Shown: one piece after another, positions 10,167 through 23,212 of the stretch
How positions within the stretch are numbered: position 1 is the first letter of the stretch
How the letters are laid out: each line of letters starts with the position of its first letter
Assembly: GCF_024868665.1 (NCBI RefSeq)
Contig: NC_079902.1
Span: 18,598,072 to 18,662,071, forward strand
Direction of reading: 5' to 3'
DNA length: 64,000 nt
From: Triplophysa rosa
Lineage: Eukaryota > Chordata > Actinopteri > Cypriniformes > Nemacheilidae
Notes under the pieces: generated by a model
Databases searched by the model: none
Told to the model about the DNA's origin: nothing
Seen by the model: only the letters and a program-made list of their open reading frames with translations
Made by a program: the position numbers and the translations under genes

Positions 10167-13100
10167 ATTATTTGAGGTTCCTGTTATATCTGTGATATTC
10201 CATTTCTGTAGCTTCAACACAACCTTGTACAACATCTCTTATGGCTATAATCAATACAATAAACCTCTAAACATCTCAACTGTGAATTAAAATAAAATAG
10301 TTTACGCCTTTTATTTGCCATTAAAATTCCAGTCGTTGAGAACATCCGACCCTCACGCCTAGAGGTCATGGTGTGATCAGATTCCCATCACATGACCTGA
10401 TCCAGCCAGCCGGGTCGACCACGTGCTCTGGTTCTTTAACCAGATTAGCGTGAGAAGAGTAAGCTTTATCCAGCCCAGGGCAGACCGTAAATATCTCAGA
10501 CTCATTACACCCAAAGCTCTGTTTCCATTGCCAGTCAGATAAAAACACGCTGGCATCCAATCACAGATGAGAAGAGAGATCAGCGCTTGCGTAAATGCTA
10601 CTCTCTGCATGTCTACCTATGTGCATTATCTATTATTGCTCATCAATTTAATAACCATGCTTTTTTCTTTTTTTATCCAGTCGCTCCCAATGCATTGCTA
10701 CCACAGTATACTGTATATCACAAAATGTGACTAATGGTCTTTAAACTTGTTGTGTTATATTTTTATAGGAAACACTTTTTTCTGTCAAAAGTGTGTGAGC
10801 ATGTGTACATCTGTGTGCCAACGATTACATTTTACCACAAAAATGTTTTCAGTCACATACAGTATTGAAAATGCTGCATATAAAAATCTATCTACTAAAT
10901 ATAATGTGAAAGAAAGACTTATGTGCAAAACTAAAACTGACCCTCTGCTGGTTGGTCATGACCTAAAAATGTATCACAGATCTGTTTTGATCACAGACTG
11001 CGGGAAGAAACAAAACTAAATGCAAATAAAACAATGCATCTAACCATAGAATCATGCATAGCTAAACTGATGAGATCACCAACTATCCAACACAAACACG
11101 ACTTAGGCACAATGTGTTTTGTGCAGTGAAGTAGTATCTTATTAATATTATCAATTTGACATTTCTGTTGACTTTTGGTGCTATGATCAATGTTAGTACA
11201 GTGTAGGTTCACCGCATAATCTGTAGTTTTTGAAGCAAAACTATTTTGACAACTGAGAACCGCTTCACAACTACAAAAAGAAAGAAAGAAACGAAAACGT
11301 GTCCAACATTTTGAAGCCTAAACTTGGTTTGAATCACTTTTCCTGTTTGCTTCCACGCTCAGATCAGAGGGGTCCAACACTAAGCGGTGCCACCGAATGC
11401 TCAAATCTTTTCAGTTTTGGGTGGAAATCAAGCTCAGGGCTAAATCACAAATTTAGAGGTAATCGTTCTTAAAATCCCGCTCAGACGTACATATCCAGGA
11501 GGATAAACAAACTTCAAATAGAATTCGGATGCGAGGTGATTCAGCCACCAAACTCAACAGAATGACTCGACTGTGTCATTGCATCTTTGCTATATTGTTG
11601 AAGGGAGACAGGGATCACATCTCATCCCTACTTTTCTCAATAAAAGAAATCTTTCTCTTTTGCAGGAAACATTCAGTTGGACTCAAACCAGATTAACGTT
11701 CTAACATTCCTATGAGCACATCGAAATAACTCTTTGGCAAATCCCATAGGTGTTTTACCACCCCGAATGACTCACTTCCCGGTCTCCCGCACCCGCTAAA
11801 ATGGGTTTGCGGAGCCTGCCAGGTAATATGCTGATCGGAATGTGACGTAGTCCCTTGGGCAAAAGCATACGGATTTCTCTAAATGGTTGTGCTCTCTTTT
11901 GCGAGGACGTGCGCTTGAGCTCTTTAAAATCTAATAAGATGAGAGGCATAAAAACAGGACCAAATAGTCATAAAATAGTATGCCCGAGGGAGCTATCTGG
12001 ATCTCGCTCCCCCCTCGAGGGGTGTTTTCTCTAACAGAGACCTTCCCCAAAATCTCTCCTAACCTACATTCACGTTGCATTTATGCATGCGCCAGACAAT
12101 TTACAGTAGAGTGCATTCAAGGTGTACATTTGATCAGTTTGTGTTTTTTGGAACTCCACCAGATTGACTTTCACAAGATTGACTTTCCCCACACACTAGA
12201 GGGCTTTCCAGAGAAACCTTTCTTTAATAAAAAAAACATTGGTATTCCATACTTGCCTTATGATTTACCAGAGAGGTAATTAACAGCGCAATCTAAAGCC
12301 GTTTTTTATTTTCACAGTCTGAGATGGCGGTGGTGCCATTAAAATTATGATTCGCAAAGTGCATTCCTGAGCTCCTTGTTTAGTTTATCACCTAACAAGG
12401 AGCTCCGGATGCTTTTTGCTTGGGCCGTTTTGAATTTTTCCCTGGGTAATCTGGAGTAATTAAATGCAGCGCACACACGCAAGAGCATGGGCACGCGGAG
12501 GTGAGATTGGAGTGCGGCCGTACAGTACCGCAGGCTGCAGAGCTCTACCTGCGGCTCAGGACAGATGCTACCATGTGAAACATGCACCTGTGGCCATTAA
12601 AATGCGACACTCGGGAAGGAAGTCTGGGTTGTGATGCTGAGGCTCTGCGTATACCAGACACGTGCAAAACACAGAAGCAGTCAAAGACCCTCATCACCCA
12701 GAGCTCCAGCAAAGCCAATATTTTGTCTGCACGCTAACGCCCTCCAGAAATTGGACAATGAGCAGCACGGACTCGAACACGCACACCCACTACATCAGCA
12801 GGATCAGACGGCCGGCCCACCAATCAGGATTGGCTGTGCCGAGAACACCAGTGAACAAAACTGAAAATACCCTCACAATTTCCCTGTCTGAGTTGAAATC
12901 GCATTCCTCGGCTTTGTTCTTTAATCTATTAAACTTCAAAATGCTTGTTATAAAAGCGAATTAATTTCCCCCAAGGCCAAAGCTAGATTCAACGTGTAGC
13001 AAATTCTGCCTGTCAAACACAAATCTTTTCTTTCAAGCACAAATTAAGTCACCCATAAGTAGATGTTAATGTGATGTCACCCTAAGCGGGCGTGTATGGA

Positions 13101-13588
13101 GCCTGTAGGCCCACGTTATCATACTCAGATCAGTATCAAATAGCAAAGGGGGTCAAAAAAGGGAAATCAATGGCTAGTGGTCGCCTATTTGCCAGCACAC
13201 TAGACAAGTGAACAGGATATTCAGACAGGATTAGAGTAGTACTGTACACTATAGTGAATTTCATTATTATTATTGGTGTGTATACAGTATGTATATAACA
13301 TTATTAATAAGGTAATACATTCGTTTTAGGCGTTTTACACTGCAAGTTTAGACAGATCTGATAGTATAGCTCTTCACCTGAGGTTTTCAGCTGAACATGA
13401 CATTTGAAATATCAGGCTGAACTCATACTGACTTTGGTTACTGAGGCATGTGTCATCGATTACAACTTCAGAGTATATCGTAAGACTGTGTTATGTTTAT
13501 ACATTATTAAACAAAATCAATTTCACTGTAGAAACTGGCTCAGTTAAAGTTCTATTGCCACAAGTGATGCAGTTTGAGAACCTCAACT
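10167..13588. other. no gene seen; long unique stretch
   Basis: No confident coding exon, RNA gene or repeat family found. GC content and CpG are locally higher at 11.7-12.0 and 12.3-12.8 kb. The sequence texture fits intronic or intergenic DNA that may include conserved non-coding segments, which cannot be tested from one genome. Confidence 0.4.
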
Positions 13589-13596
13589 GAGCCAAC

Positions 13597-14266
13597 TAGG
13601 GCTGTCACGATTATGAAATTTGGCTGACGATTAATTGTCTAATAAATCATTGCGATTATGACGATTAATTGTCTGTTTTAGAGCTTTGACTTTAAATTCT
13701 CATACATTTTTATTCAGCTTTGAAACGACCATATTGTTCTGAATATGAAGACTATGTTCTTTTTCTTGGAAATACATAGGAAAAAATTGGGTCATCATAC
13801 TTAAGGTTTAGGCTTTTACCTGTCAATAATACAACCGCCAAATACTTGTAAATTAAGTAAATTGATCAGGAGTCAATTGAAGCCACCATTAAAAATGCTA
13901 TATAGAAAATTCTAGTCTGTTTTTTCTCACTTGCAAGACTACAATAAAAGTTTACTTCTATGTTAATGAGATTTTGGTAGACTGGTTTTCACACTGAAAT
14001 AATATTAAATTGTACTGCAGGTTATTTTTATGGTATATGCTTTAGTTTTTTTTTAAGTGATTGTGTTGTGGTGGTACATTTGACAAGTATTACCACGCTT
14101 TAGTTACAATATATACAATAAAATATGCAATATGCAATATGCAGATGCACTACAGCTCCCCCTATTGTCTTCTATAGAGATGTGCAATAATTGCGATGAT
14201 CTGAACCATCGCGAAGAGGTCAAACAATCGTGATGAGACGATTATTTAATAATCGTGACAGTCCTA
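13597..14266. mobile_element. non-autonomous hAT element, 670 bp
   Basis: Ends TAGGGCTGTCACGATTAT and ATAATCGTGACAGTCCTA are inverted repeats matching 17 of 18 positions. They are flanked by a perfect 8-bp duplication GAGCCAAC (13589-13596 and 14267-14274). Subterminal ACGATTAATTGTCT repeats are present. No transposase ORF. The 8-bp duplication places it in hAT. Confidence 0.93.
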
Positions 14267-14635
14267 GAGCCAACTGAAAAGTTTAGATGCAACAGGTCAA
14301 TAGAAAATTGAGGTTGACTCAAGGTCTGAAATGTTTTACAGTGTTTTTGATAGAGATATTCTATGAGATTATTTCTTAATATATTTTTTATTTCCCTTGA
14401 AGGAAATTTTCAAAGCATTTTTGTTTGTTAATTTTGTAACTGAAGGTATGAATTTTAGTTTTAAATTGAATATAGTCATAGTATAGACCACTTTGCAAGA
14501 TGTAAACACTTGTCCAAAAGCACTTCCGGTTTCCGTTTTATTTATTATTTAATATTACATATATAATTAAATCTTAAAGATATTCGACATTTTGATTTAG
14601 TTATAAATGTTCTGTTTGTTGTATTATGTTCAAAC

Positions 14636-15975
14636 TAGGGCTGTCAAATGGTTAATTACGATTAATCACACCCAGGATAAAAGTTTGTGTTTATATAATA
14701 TATATAAAACATAAAAATTAATAAACACTTATATATATATGATTTCAATTGTTGATAAATATAAATAAATACATGTAAATATGTATATGTACCTAAATTA
14801 GTATACATGAGGATGTATGTACAGTATATGTTTTTATAAATACAAAATTAATATGCACAGAACACAGACATATACAGTATTATGTAAACACAAACTTTTA
14901 TTCTTGATGCGATTAGGGCTGCAGCTATCGATTATTTTAGTAATCGAGTATTCTACTGATTTTCCATTGATTAATCGGGTATTCGGATAATAAGTACGTT
15001 TCCTTTATTAAAGAGCAATACTAAATATACAAGAGAAAATAAGACAGGTCTCTTAAAATGAACAACTAATTTGTTTCCTTTTTAGAAAAATGTACATATT
15101 TATTGCTGAAATTGCATACATTCATATCTGTGAAAACTAAACCCATTTAGTACATTCCATTGCCATATTACATTCAAAATGTAATATAGGCCTAATACAA
15201 ATGTATAAATAAGAAACGTTAATAAAAATAGAAAGAATAATTTCAAAGGTAAACAACTAACTTCAGTTTATGCATGATGCATTTAGTTTATTTAAATTAG
15301 TTTTAGTTTCTTTTTTTACTATTAAATAGTAATATATTTGTCCACATAAAAATACCGAGCTACCCGGACTTTTATTTTGGCAGGTCGTCGGAAGATGCTT
15401 ATTTTTTAGTGCGTTAGCTTCACTCAGTAAAATGTTCTGAAATAAACTCTCAGAGCAACTCTGGAGATGAAGTTCATGTGTTCATGTCCTCGTAAAGTGC
15501 AGTTCATTCACTCAGACACGCAGAACAGCCAGATGGCATGTGTAAATAACATGATTCGGCATCCACTAACGTTAGTCCGAATCTAGTTTTATAGACTCAA
15601 TGCAGCCGGAAAACAAGTTTCACTCGCAAAATAGACTAAAACCAAGTAAAATAGCAGTTCACCATTTCAATAAGCTATCAATTATTTATCAGCATGAGAA
15701 ATACGTGTGAGCGTGTGAACAGACTAAAATGCGTGTGTCTCACAGTGAATGAGTGAGACTTGAGAGCCCTGTAACATGAATAGAGTTTAGCAAACTGTGA
15801 GTCAGTAATAACGGTCCGTGGGGAAACGCAGTGCTCCGTGTGTAGCCTACTAGATGGATTAAACGAGGCTTCGAGGCAACAAAAATTGCCTCGATGATTT
15901 TTTGTATTCGAATAACTCAAGTTACCGTTTCAGCCCTAGATGCGATTAATCGTGATTAATCGTTTGCCAGCCCTA
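14636..15975. mobile_element. non-autonomous hAT element (outer), split by a second hAT
   Basis: TAGGGCTGTCAAATGGTTAA at the left pairs with the complement of the right end (TTTGCCAGCCCTA and preceding GATTAATC repeats). A perfect 8-bp duplication GTTCAAAC flanks it (14628-14635, 15976-15983). Without the 14914-15938 insertion and one copy of its duplication it is about 307 bp, a MITE-sized hAT. Confidence 0.92.
14914..15938. mobile_element. non-autonomous hAT element (inner), 1025 bp
   Basis: Starts TAGGGCTGCAGCTATCGATT and ends CCGTTTCAGCCCTA. A perfect 8-bp duplication GATGCGAT (14906-14913, 15939-15946) shows it jumped into the outer hAT. GTAATCGAGTATTCT and GTATTCGAATAACTC form degenerate subterminal inverted words. 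No transposase frame survives. Confidence 0.92.
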
Positions 15976-15983
15976 GTTCAAAC

Positions 15984-18090
15984 GTTTGTGCAGTGTTAAA
16001 AAACTGGACCAGCATTGTTTATGTTTTCCTATATCTTTACATGTGTTAAAAGTCAAATAATTCCAAACTGACATTTTCCGCAAAATCTTACCCGAAAGCT
16101 CAAATTATAAATCATTATTGTCAGTTTACCATTGTGAAACGAGGCAAGGTAAATAGACCGTTTTGGAAAATATCCACAAAAAAGTAAAAAAAACCTTTTA
16201 AGCTAACCAACAACTAAAATTCAAGATTCATATTTGTTGGGTGTCTACATAAAATTTTTCAAATGTTAGCAAAGATGCAGTATTTGCTTTTCTTACCAAT
16301 CTTACTTCATTACACACTAAGACAACCACAACCCAGCTATACTGAACTGAGTTCCATAACTCCAATCCAAACTACGGTATAGCAATAACCAACACCACAA
16401 AGCTGCCAACACCCATACAATCACCCCAGCAGATGGATACAGACAGCAGGTCAGTGCAGCCCTTTGTGAGGCGAGTCTCAGAGATAGCTCTATGTGTGCT
16501 GACCACTGAACTGTGTTATTTGCTGGTCATGGAGGATTGCACTGACCTGTCCAATCTGTGGGTGGTGTCAGGATTCATTAGTGCAACAGTAGGACTCACT
16601 CAGGTCTGTGATGAACATATCTATGGACAGGGTCCCCTTAGAGACAAGAAATAAAGTTATGAGGCAGTGGGCGCTTAGCACGGTCATCCTGACGACATTG
16701 TTCAAACACAAACACGCTCTGATGTTGGGTTCTTATTTGAATGCGCATCTCGGGGCGTCGTTACTCACATGGAGGCTGCAGAGGCGAGGCAGTCATTTGA
16801 AGAGATTAATTATTGAAAGCAATTAGACTGTTTGTCTTGCCTCTCTTCATTTTTGTGTGTGCGTCATAGCTCCTCTCAACACAGTAAACAACAGCAAGCC
16901 TCCGAGAACTATTATGCACGCACAATGACAAGTCTGCAAGTCGCGATGAGGATGGAAAATTAGAAGAGCTGGAAGACAATGATGATGATGATGATGAAAT
17001 CACGTAATGATTCATTAAAAGAACAGAGCTCTTCTTGATATGTTTGGTAAACCACTCTCTGTGTAATGGTGCCTACATTTATTTCCACTTCTGCTCACAT
17101 CAATGCCCATTACCCCATCACTACACCTCAACTTGCTGCTAAAACATTTACAATAATTTACTTTGGAGAGCCAAAGTGTCGTCCTGCACAGTGCAGTCTT
17201 ATCTGTAGATTTTCCCATTGCCAAAGAGGCTCTTACAATTTCCAGTTCTTCCCATGTAAATGGAGATACTGCGTGTCTTCTCTCCATTTGTCTGAAAGCC
17301 CTGAAGGCATCTTTTACAGCCTCTCCTCTGCTTTTTTGTGCGTTTAACATTAAAGGCTACATTGTTTTGTACGAGTGTTTGTGTCTTTGGCCATCTTTGT
17401 GTGCTGGAGAGGTAATTGGTTGTTGTTTCTCTCACTGCGAGTTCCTTGTAGAGTATTTGCCTTCAATGCATTTTTACCACTGGGCACTAAGGAAAGCAAC
17501 ACGACATGCATTTGATGTATAACTGGGTGTGCATCAGAGTCAGAGCTCAGTCAGAGAGGCATGAGAGCACACACAGCAGCTAACCCTTACTGAGTTCTCA
17601 TGCATTAACTATGAACCTCATCCGTCATACTGGGCAGGGGTACAGTGCATTTCCTCTCATGTTTCTGTTTATGACCTTTTACTTTCATTTGTTTATTTTT
17701 TATTTTTGAACTTTTACTTTGTTTTGAGTCATGTTCTGCACTTATATCTTCGTTGTAAATAACCTCAGCAACGCAGTGCACAAATAAAGCACTTCGTCCG
17801 CACAAAGCACACACAAGAAAGATCTGTGTGAATGCACGGATGAAAAAATCAAAACAGTTTAGAAAATATAACGGCCTAAACTGTGAAAACTAAGATTATT
17901 TTTTAATTAAATAACACAGCTCTAAACTTTATTAATGTTTCCTTTTGTTATTGTCTAATGTCTGCTTTAAACATGATACAAATAATAGCTAAAACCTTTC
18001 AAAGGGATAAAGAAAAAGTCATAAAGGGCTAGATTTATTCATTGATGGTCATTAATAACATGAAGTTTCAATTAGGACATGACCAATACC
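15984..18090. other. no gene seen; (GAT)n tract near 16.98 kb
   Basis: Overlapping short frames at 17015-17522 on both strands lack recognisable domains. A (GAT)n run is at about 16979-16997. Otherwise unique-looking. Confidence 0.4.
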
Positions 18091-19290
18091 GAAAACATTA
18101 CTCGCCAGTTGATGTGCGCCGTCGACGCAACGAGAAGCGTTCATTACGCGTTCAATTGAATTGCTAGACATCAGACGCGTTTATTCTCATGCTCCTTGTT
18201 TTATTTTAGCTTTTATAATACAATCGTCAAGTTAAAGTAGTTCAACTTTGGAAAAACGTCTATCGACCCCTGTGTTCTCTTTCATTCTACTGAGCTCTGG
18301 TTGTTCTTGAACGCGAACCGTGTCTTGTATAAACAGCCTGTAATAACGGCACCACGAACAACAATCTGTGACCATCCTGATCATGAACCACTAAAATTAC
18401 CCGCTATCCCGTTTTACACACGCACCAGATTGAATCGGCACGAGGAGAACCAGTATAATGACAGTGCGCGCACGGTGTCAATCGTGGATTAGAGTGCTAA
18501 GAAAAAACGAAGCACCCTGCTGCTAAATTAAACGGCCACGAGCTGTGCCCAAGGTCCCCTTCATGCGCAATCGTTGACTTTACAGTACATCATACAAGGA
18601 CTATGGTAGCAGCGTGACAGAGTGAACTTGCCCCGATAACGCCAGACGTAAAAGCTCATCTAACTTCATCCCACTCGATCGAGCACAGAGAATGGTCTTC
18701 TGTCGCTTGCCATTGCGCGCCCGGTTTACCGAATGCCACCGCACAATATGCTGAATTATTCACACTACAGCTAAAGTGCTTGGCACGGTGTATCCGTCCT
18801 ATCCCTTTGAAGTAGTGCAGTACAAAAGCCAATGAAAACAGCGTTCCTTAAAACGAACATCAAAAACTGACCCATGCTGCATCACGGACACGAGACAAAA
18901 AAAGAGAAGATTACCTGTGTATCCAACTACAAGTCATCCAGAAAGGTATTCCCGTGTAAGGTCGTCAAATGACGGTATTACTTTCAGAGAGTGTAAATAA
19001 ATCCAATGACGCGGTGTTTGCACAACGTCCTCAGAGTGGCAATCCTTTGACGAAGTTATAAACCCGGCTCGTGTATTCCTTTCGAAATAATTCACGTGGA
19101 AATCCTGCTTTCAGCACCTCCGGTGGAGTGGACAGCTCCGCAGCTTCACCTCGCGCCTCGGATCTTGATTGCCACACTAGCGCGAGCCCTTCACCTACTG
19201 GCTGTCACCCCGGCCAGATTTGCATACAATAATAGTGTCAGCCAATCAAAAGCCCCGCTGGGTGGAAACAGCCAGGCTCATCCGTTTAAA
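18090..19290 (-). promoter_or_regulatory. CpG-rich promoter-like block with a minus-strand first-exon candidate
   Basis: CpG is much denser here than in the flanks (for example around 18110-18180, 18640-18740, 19000-19180), with no repeat family signature. On the minus strand a TATA-like TTTATAA lies at 19062-19056, and an inverted CCAAT word (ATTGG) at about 19240. A donor ACACAG|GTAATC follows at 18915/18914. That would define a first exon of roughly 115 nt ending at 18915. Promoter status is inferred. Confidence 0.5.
18915..19030 (-). other. candidate first exon of a minus-strand host gene
   Basis: Bounded downstream by the donor CAG|GTAATC at 18915/18914 and upstream, approximately, by the expected start about 30 nt below the TATA-like box. 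It holds an ATG whose frame (MTCSWI...) stays open across a hypothetical splice to the candidate exon at 426-459, with a weak Kozak context. It may equally be 5' UTR. The exact start is a guess. Confidence 0.3.
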
Positions 19291-22200
19291 TGAATCGTCC
19301 TTGACAAAGATGACCAGAGTTTGTGCGCACACTGTCCTGTTTTCTGCCTTCACTGCCATGCAGTGTTTGTGTTTGCGTGTGCATCCTAATAAATACATAA
19401 AAAGTCAAATAATAAATTAATTAAATACTAGTGTAACTGTTTTGTATTGCTTTCAACCATAGATATTTAATTTATTATCAAATAATTTATTTCTTTTACA
19501 ACCAATAATTTCAGCATAACAGTTTGAGTCAAATATTGAACTAAAGATGACTTTATTTTCAAAATGTCTCACTATTTGGATAGTATTTGCTTTTGCATTA
19601 ACACAAGCATGCACTTAAATTCCACCTTTGATTAAATGAATGTTATTCCAGCATCATTTAGTAGTATAAGCCTTGTGGGCATGAAAGCAAGTGCTTCAGT
19701 TAAATATTGTTGTTTTAAAGGTAATACTCTTATTTTACATACCTACCCACGAGTACATTCGATCACTTGTAGTTAGATACTTGTCTCATCTGAATGGCAC
19801 TTCACAGTGCTTCAGTGACTTTCTGTTCAAGAGTTACCATAATCAATGTCATGAATTTGCAACCGGAAGTGTAAAAAAAGCCTATAAAATTCTACATTAT
19901 TCTGTTTGTCTTAAATAAAAAAAAATGCACTCAAAGATGTGATCTTTTTTCTGCATTGTGTCCTTGTAATGAAATACGATGCATGCTACTATGATCCTTT
20001 CTGTGAATGTCCACCTGCTATTTAAATTAGGACTCAGTCTACAGTAGTCATGTAGAGATCAGCGCTGTTTTCAGAATTCTGCTCACGGTTTGCAGGCGCA
20101 TCTTCACATCTGCGTCGGGATGCTTATATCAGTCTCAAGTATCTCTCTGATTCCCACACTCATCAGTTCCTCATGGCACCAAAAATGATGTGGCGCAGTG
20201 GTGCTTTGCAGAGTGAAGACTAAAGAAATTTCTATCGCTTAAGAAACATTTGAGTTCACTGAACATATTGGTTTGGAGTAACGTAAACCTACATGTAAAT
20301 TGTAGGGTTTCTTATATATTGCTCTACAGAAATACTACAGTATTCTGCATTTATACATATACAGCTTTGGGAATTTTTTTAAATGTAGCAACATTTCATT
20401 TCTATGGTCTTTCTAGGATGTTTTTTCATTACTGAAATGATTACAGAAACCATCATTGTCCTAAAGCCTTGAGCCATCCCAGCTATGACCCTACAGTGTA
20501 CCATTCAGACCTGAAGAACCTTCTGTTTGGTGTTTGGTAGACAGAAAGTTTTTATGTTTGGGATTTGCTCACTGGTGTAAATATCCAACAATGCAATCGG
20601 TTTGGCCGCAAACAAAGTATTATTCACAGTAATGACACAACAGAGATAGTGAGACAGCAAACACAACCGTGCATGTTGAATTTTGAGGGCAACCACACTG
20701 AAGGAGAGCCAAATCAGCTGACTATTGGAAAAGTACCAAAGACTCCTCACTGAGAGACAAAAGCGAGCATCTCTATATAACGGTTTTCACTACGGACCCA
20801 CTTGGCTGTCTAAAAACACCTACAGTACGAATGACAAATATGAAAAGCCCATATGGCTCAAACTGATAGGATGAGCGAATAGTGCACGCAGTGCAACTGA
20901 TAGAGGTTCTCATGACATTAGACTGATGAAGAAAAGGACAGGGGGATTGTGCAAAAGCTGGATTTAACCACCCACACTATGTGGGAAGGTAATTGCATAG
21001 TCTCAATCAGCTGTAGGACACCACGGGGCTCTCACACACACACAGACGGAGATTGTTCCAAAGCTTGTAATTTGTAACAAAACAGTTATCGATGTGTTGT
21101 TATAGAATGTAGATTACTGTAAGAGAAAAATAATGTTTTAAAACCAAGTCTTTAAGCTTAACTGAATAAACGCTTACAACGTGCACAACAGCCTAAAGTT
21201 CAGAGCAAGCTAACTTAAATTACCTTTCATCTATAATTATCCGGTGTATAATTTGAACCTTCGTGCGTATCGACGAAGTCATTTTAATTACATCAGCCTG
21301 CGACTTTGTGGGTTCGCCACTGTGCCCAACCTGAGAAACATAACAGGTTTAACGGCAAGCGATGTTGTCACCTCTACCCCACCTCATCAGGGACAATACG
21401 TTTCCAAAGCAAAATAATTATCGAGGGACAGAACTGCAGTCAACAGAAGCAATTATGCGGCCGTAACCTGGAGACGGGACAGGTAACAAGACCCGCAGGA
21501 GTACGGTGGGTTTAACTCAGGCAAAGAAGTCTCACCGGGAGAATGGTGTCCCCACAGGAGTCTCGAGGTCCAGGATGTACAGAACATTCAGCTGATTTTA
21601 GATACAACAAACGGCTGGCACGCAGTTGTGTTGAGGTTTGGAATCAGGCTGTCAGGAAGTAGAAATAAGATATCATCAATGGAGTACAAACCTAAAGAGC
21701 TGCCTACAAATGCACCAGGGTTTTACATGAATGTGAAGGCTGTCCTGGAAGGCACACAACTTTATTATGCTGCCTCCTCCTCTCTACTTTGTTTTCCAAT
21801 TTTTAAGGCAGCGTCACATGTATCCTTCATGGAGAAGAAGTGAAATCCCAAAACCCAATGCCACAAGCTCACTGAAAAAATAGAAATATAATTATTGATA
21901 TAATAAAAATAGGTAAATATATCATACCATTCCATGCCATCCCATACCATATAATCTATTTAAAACATAAATGTTTATAATAACATCTTAATAATATATA
22001 TATAAAAAAGCAGATACAATGAGAAAATATCAATAATAAAGATATTTCATTATTTACTGCATCTAATAAATATGGTATCAACATTCTAACCATGTTAATA
22101 AAATACAGTTTCCCCACTATTTTTTGCTATATAAAAATATATATACAGTATGTGTGTATATGTATGCTGTATATATATAGCTGTCTATATAGGGTGCTCC

Positions 22201-22828
22201 AGGTTTTCCAAGACCAGACAGCTCACTATGATTTAAAACACAACGCATTCATTTTATAATATAAAACATAAATATAACAGTTTATAAATGAAACCCATAA
22301 TACAAATTTATACCCCAAACTAATGATAACCCCGATTTTTGTGGTGAAAATTACTACTTCCTTTCCTCCATTTGTCCCACAGATTGCTTTTTAATTAATA
22401 ATATAACACAATGCATAAACTGGCAAATGACTTTAATAAAAAAAAATTCCTGGACATTGGAAGGACACAACACCATAATTCCCCCTCCTACATCAGCAGA
22501 GATCTGTTTGCTTTTGGTCCCTCCTCTTTATCATCCCACACTTGTACACACTCCCCCCCCCCTCCCGCTCAGCGTTCCGTCTCTTGATCCACTGCCTGTG
22601 TATTCACATCCAAGCAACATTGCTCAATCACATACGGATGACGGAACAGGTGCGGAAAAGCCTTCGGGTTTACTCGGATTTCTGTGCATAAAACAAACAC
22701 ACAATTATATGTTTTCATGTCTTTACAGAATAAACATTTTAAACATTCACAAGAAAAGTATCGTAATCCACTAACCTACATGAAATGTTTCTCACAGATG
22801 GAGTTCAAGCCTGCACAATGAAGGATGA
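19291..22828. other. no gene seen; AT-rich with a TA-rich stretch at 21.9-22.2 kb
   Basis: No convincing exon or repeat family. Low-complexity (TA)n-type sequence at 22130-22180 and a C-run at 22551-22562. The frame at 22427-22774 is proline/leucine-rich by composition only. Confidence 0.4.
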
Positions 22829-23090
22829 ATTTCACACCATTATCTCCGCAACCTTCCTGGGAGTTCTGGTGTGTGTCACTCTCTTAAGGTCACGGCAAAC
22901 CATCTTAATCGAGCTGAGGTCAGACTCTGACTGGGTCATTCCTGAAGATGTATTTTCTTCTGTTGATGCCATTCTGGTTGATTTTCTTCTGTGGCTTGGG
23001 TCATTGTCCTGTTGTATCATCCCAGCTTTTGTTGATCTTCAATTGGCAGACAAGGCCATCTTCAGCACAATGTACTAAAACCATGTAAAA
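22829..23090 (-). pseudogene. decayed Tc1-type transposase catalytic segment
   Basis: The minus-strand translation contains IQQDNDPSHRRKST, then TQSESDLSSIKMVCRDLKR and a following THTRTPRKVAEIM. This matches the order of the second catalytic Asp block (QQDNDPKH), the SQSPDLNPIE block and the RDLKR helix of Tc1 transposases. The third catalytic acid position reads Lys, the PDLNP motif is corrupted, and no intact N-terminal half or inverted ends were found nearby. It is a dead fragment. Confidence 0.65.
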
Positions 23091-23212
23091 TAATTTATTT
23101 TTATGCAATTCAACAACAATTAGAGACATTGGCATCTTGCCACGTTCGTCAATACTTTAGTGAATAGCAAACCCAAACTCCAAGGCTATGTTAAGATTTG
23201 ACTTTTTTTAAG

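Noticed and set aside
9732..10235. Long minus-strand ORF (167 codons) rich in Tyr, Phe and Leu
   Set aside because: It is the translation of the A-rich degenerate array; composition is dictated by AAATAAGACA units, with no domain.
17015..17522. Overlapping ORFs of 78-119 codons on both strands
   Set aside because: No recognisable domain, and both strands are equally open, which argues against real coding.
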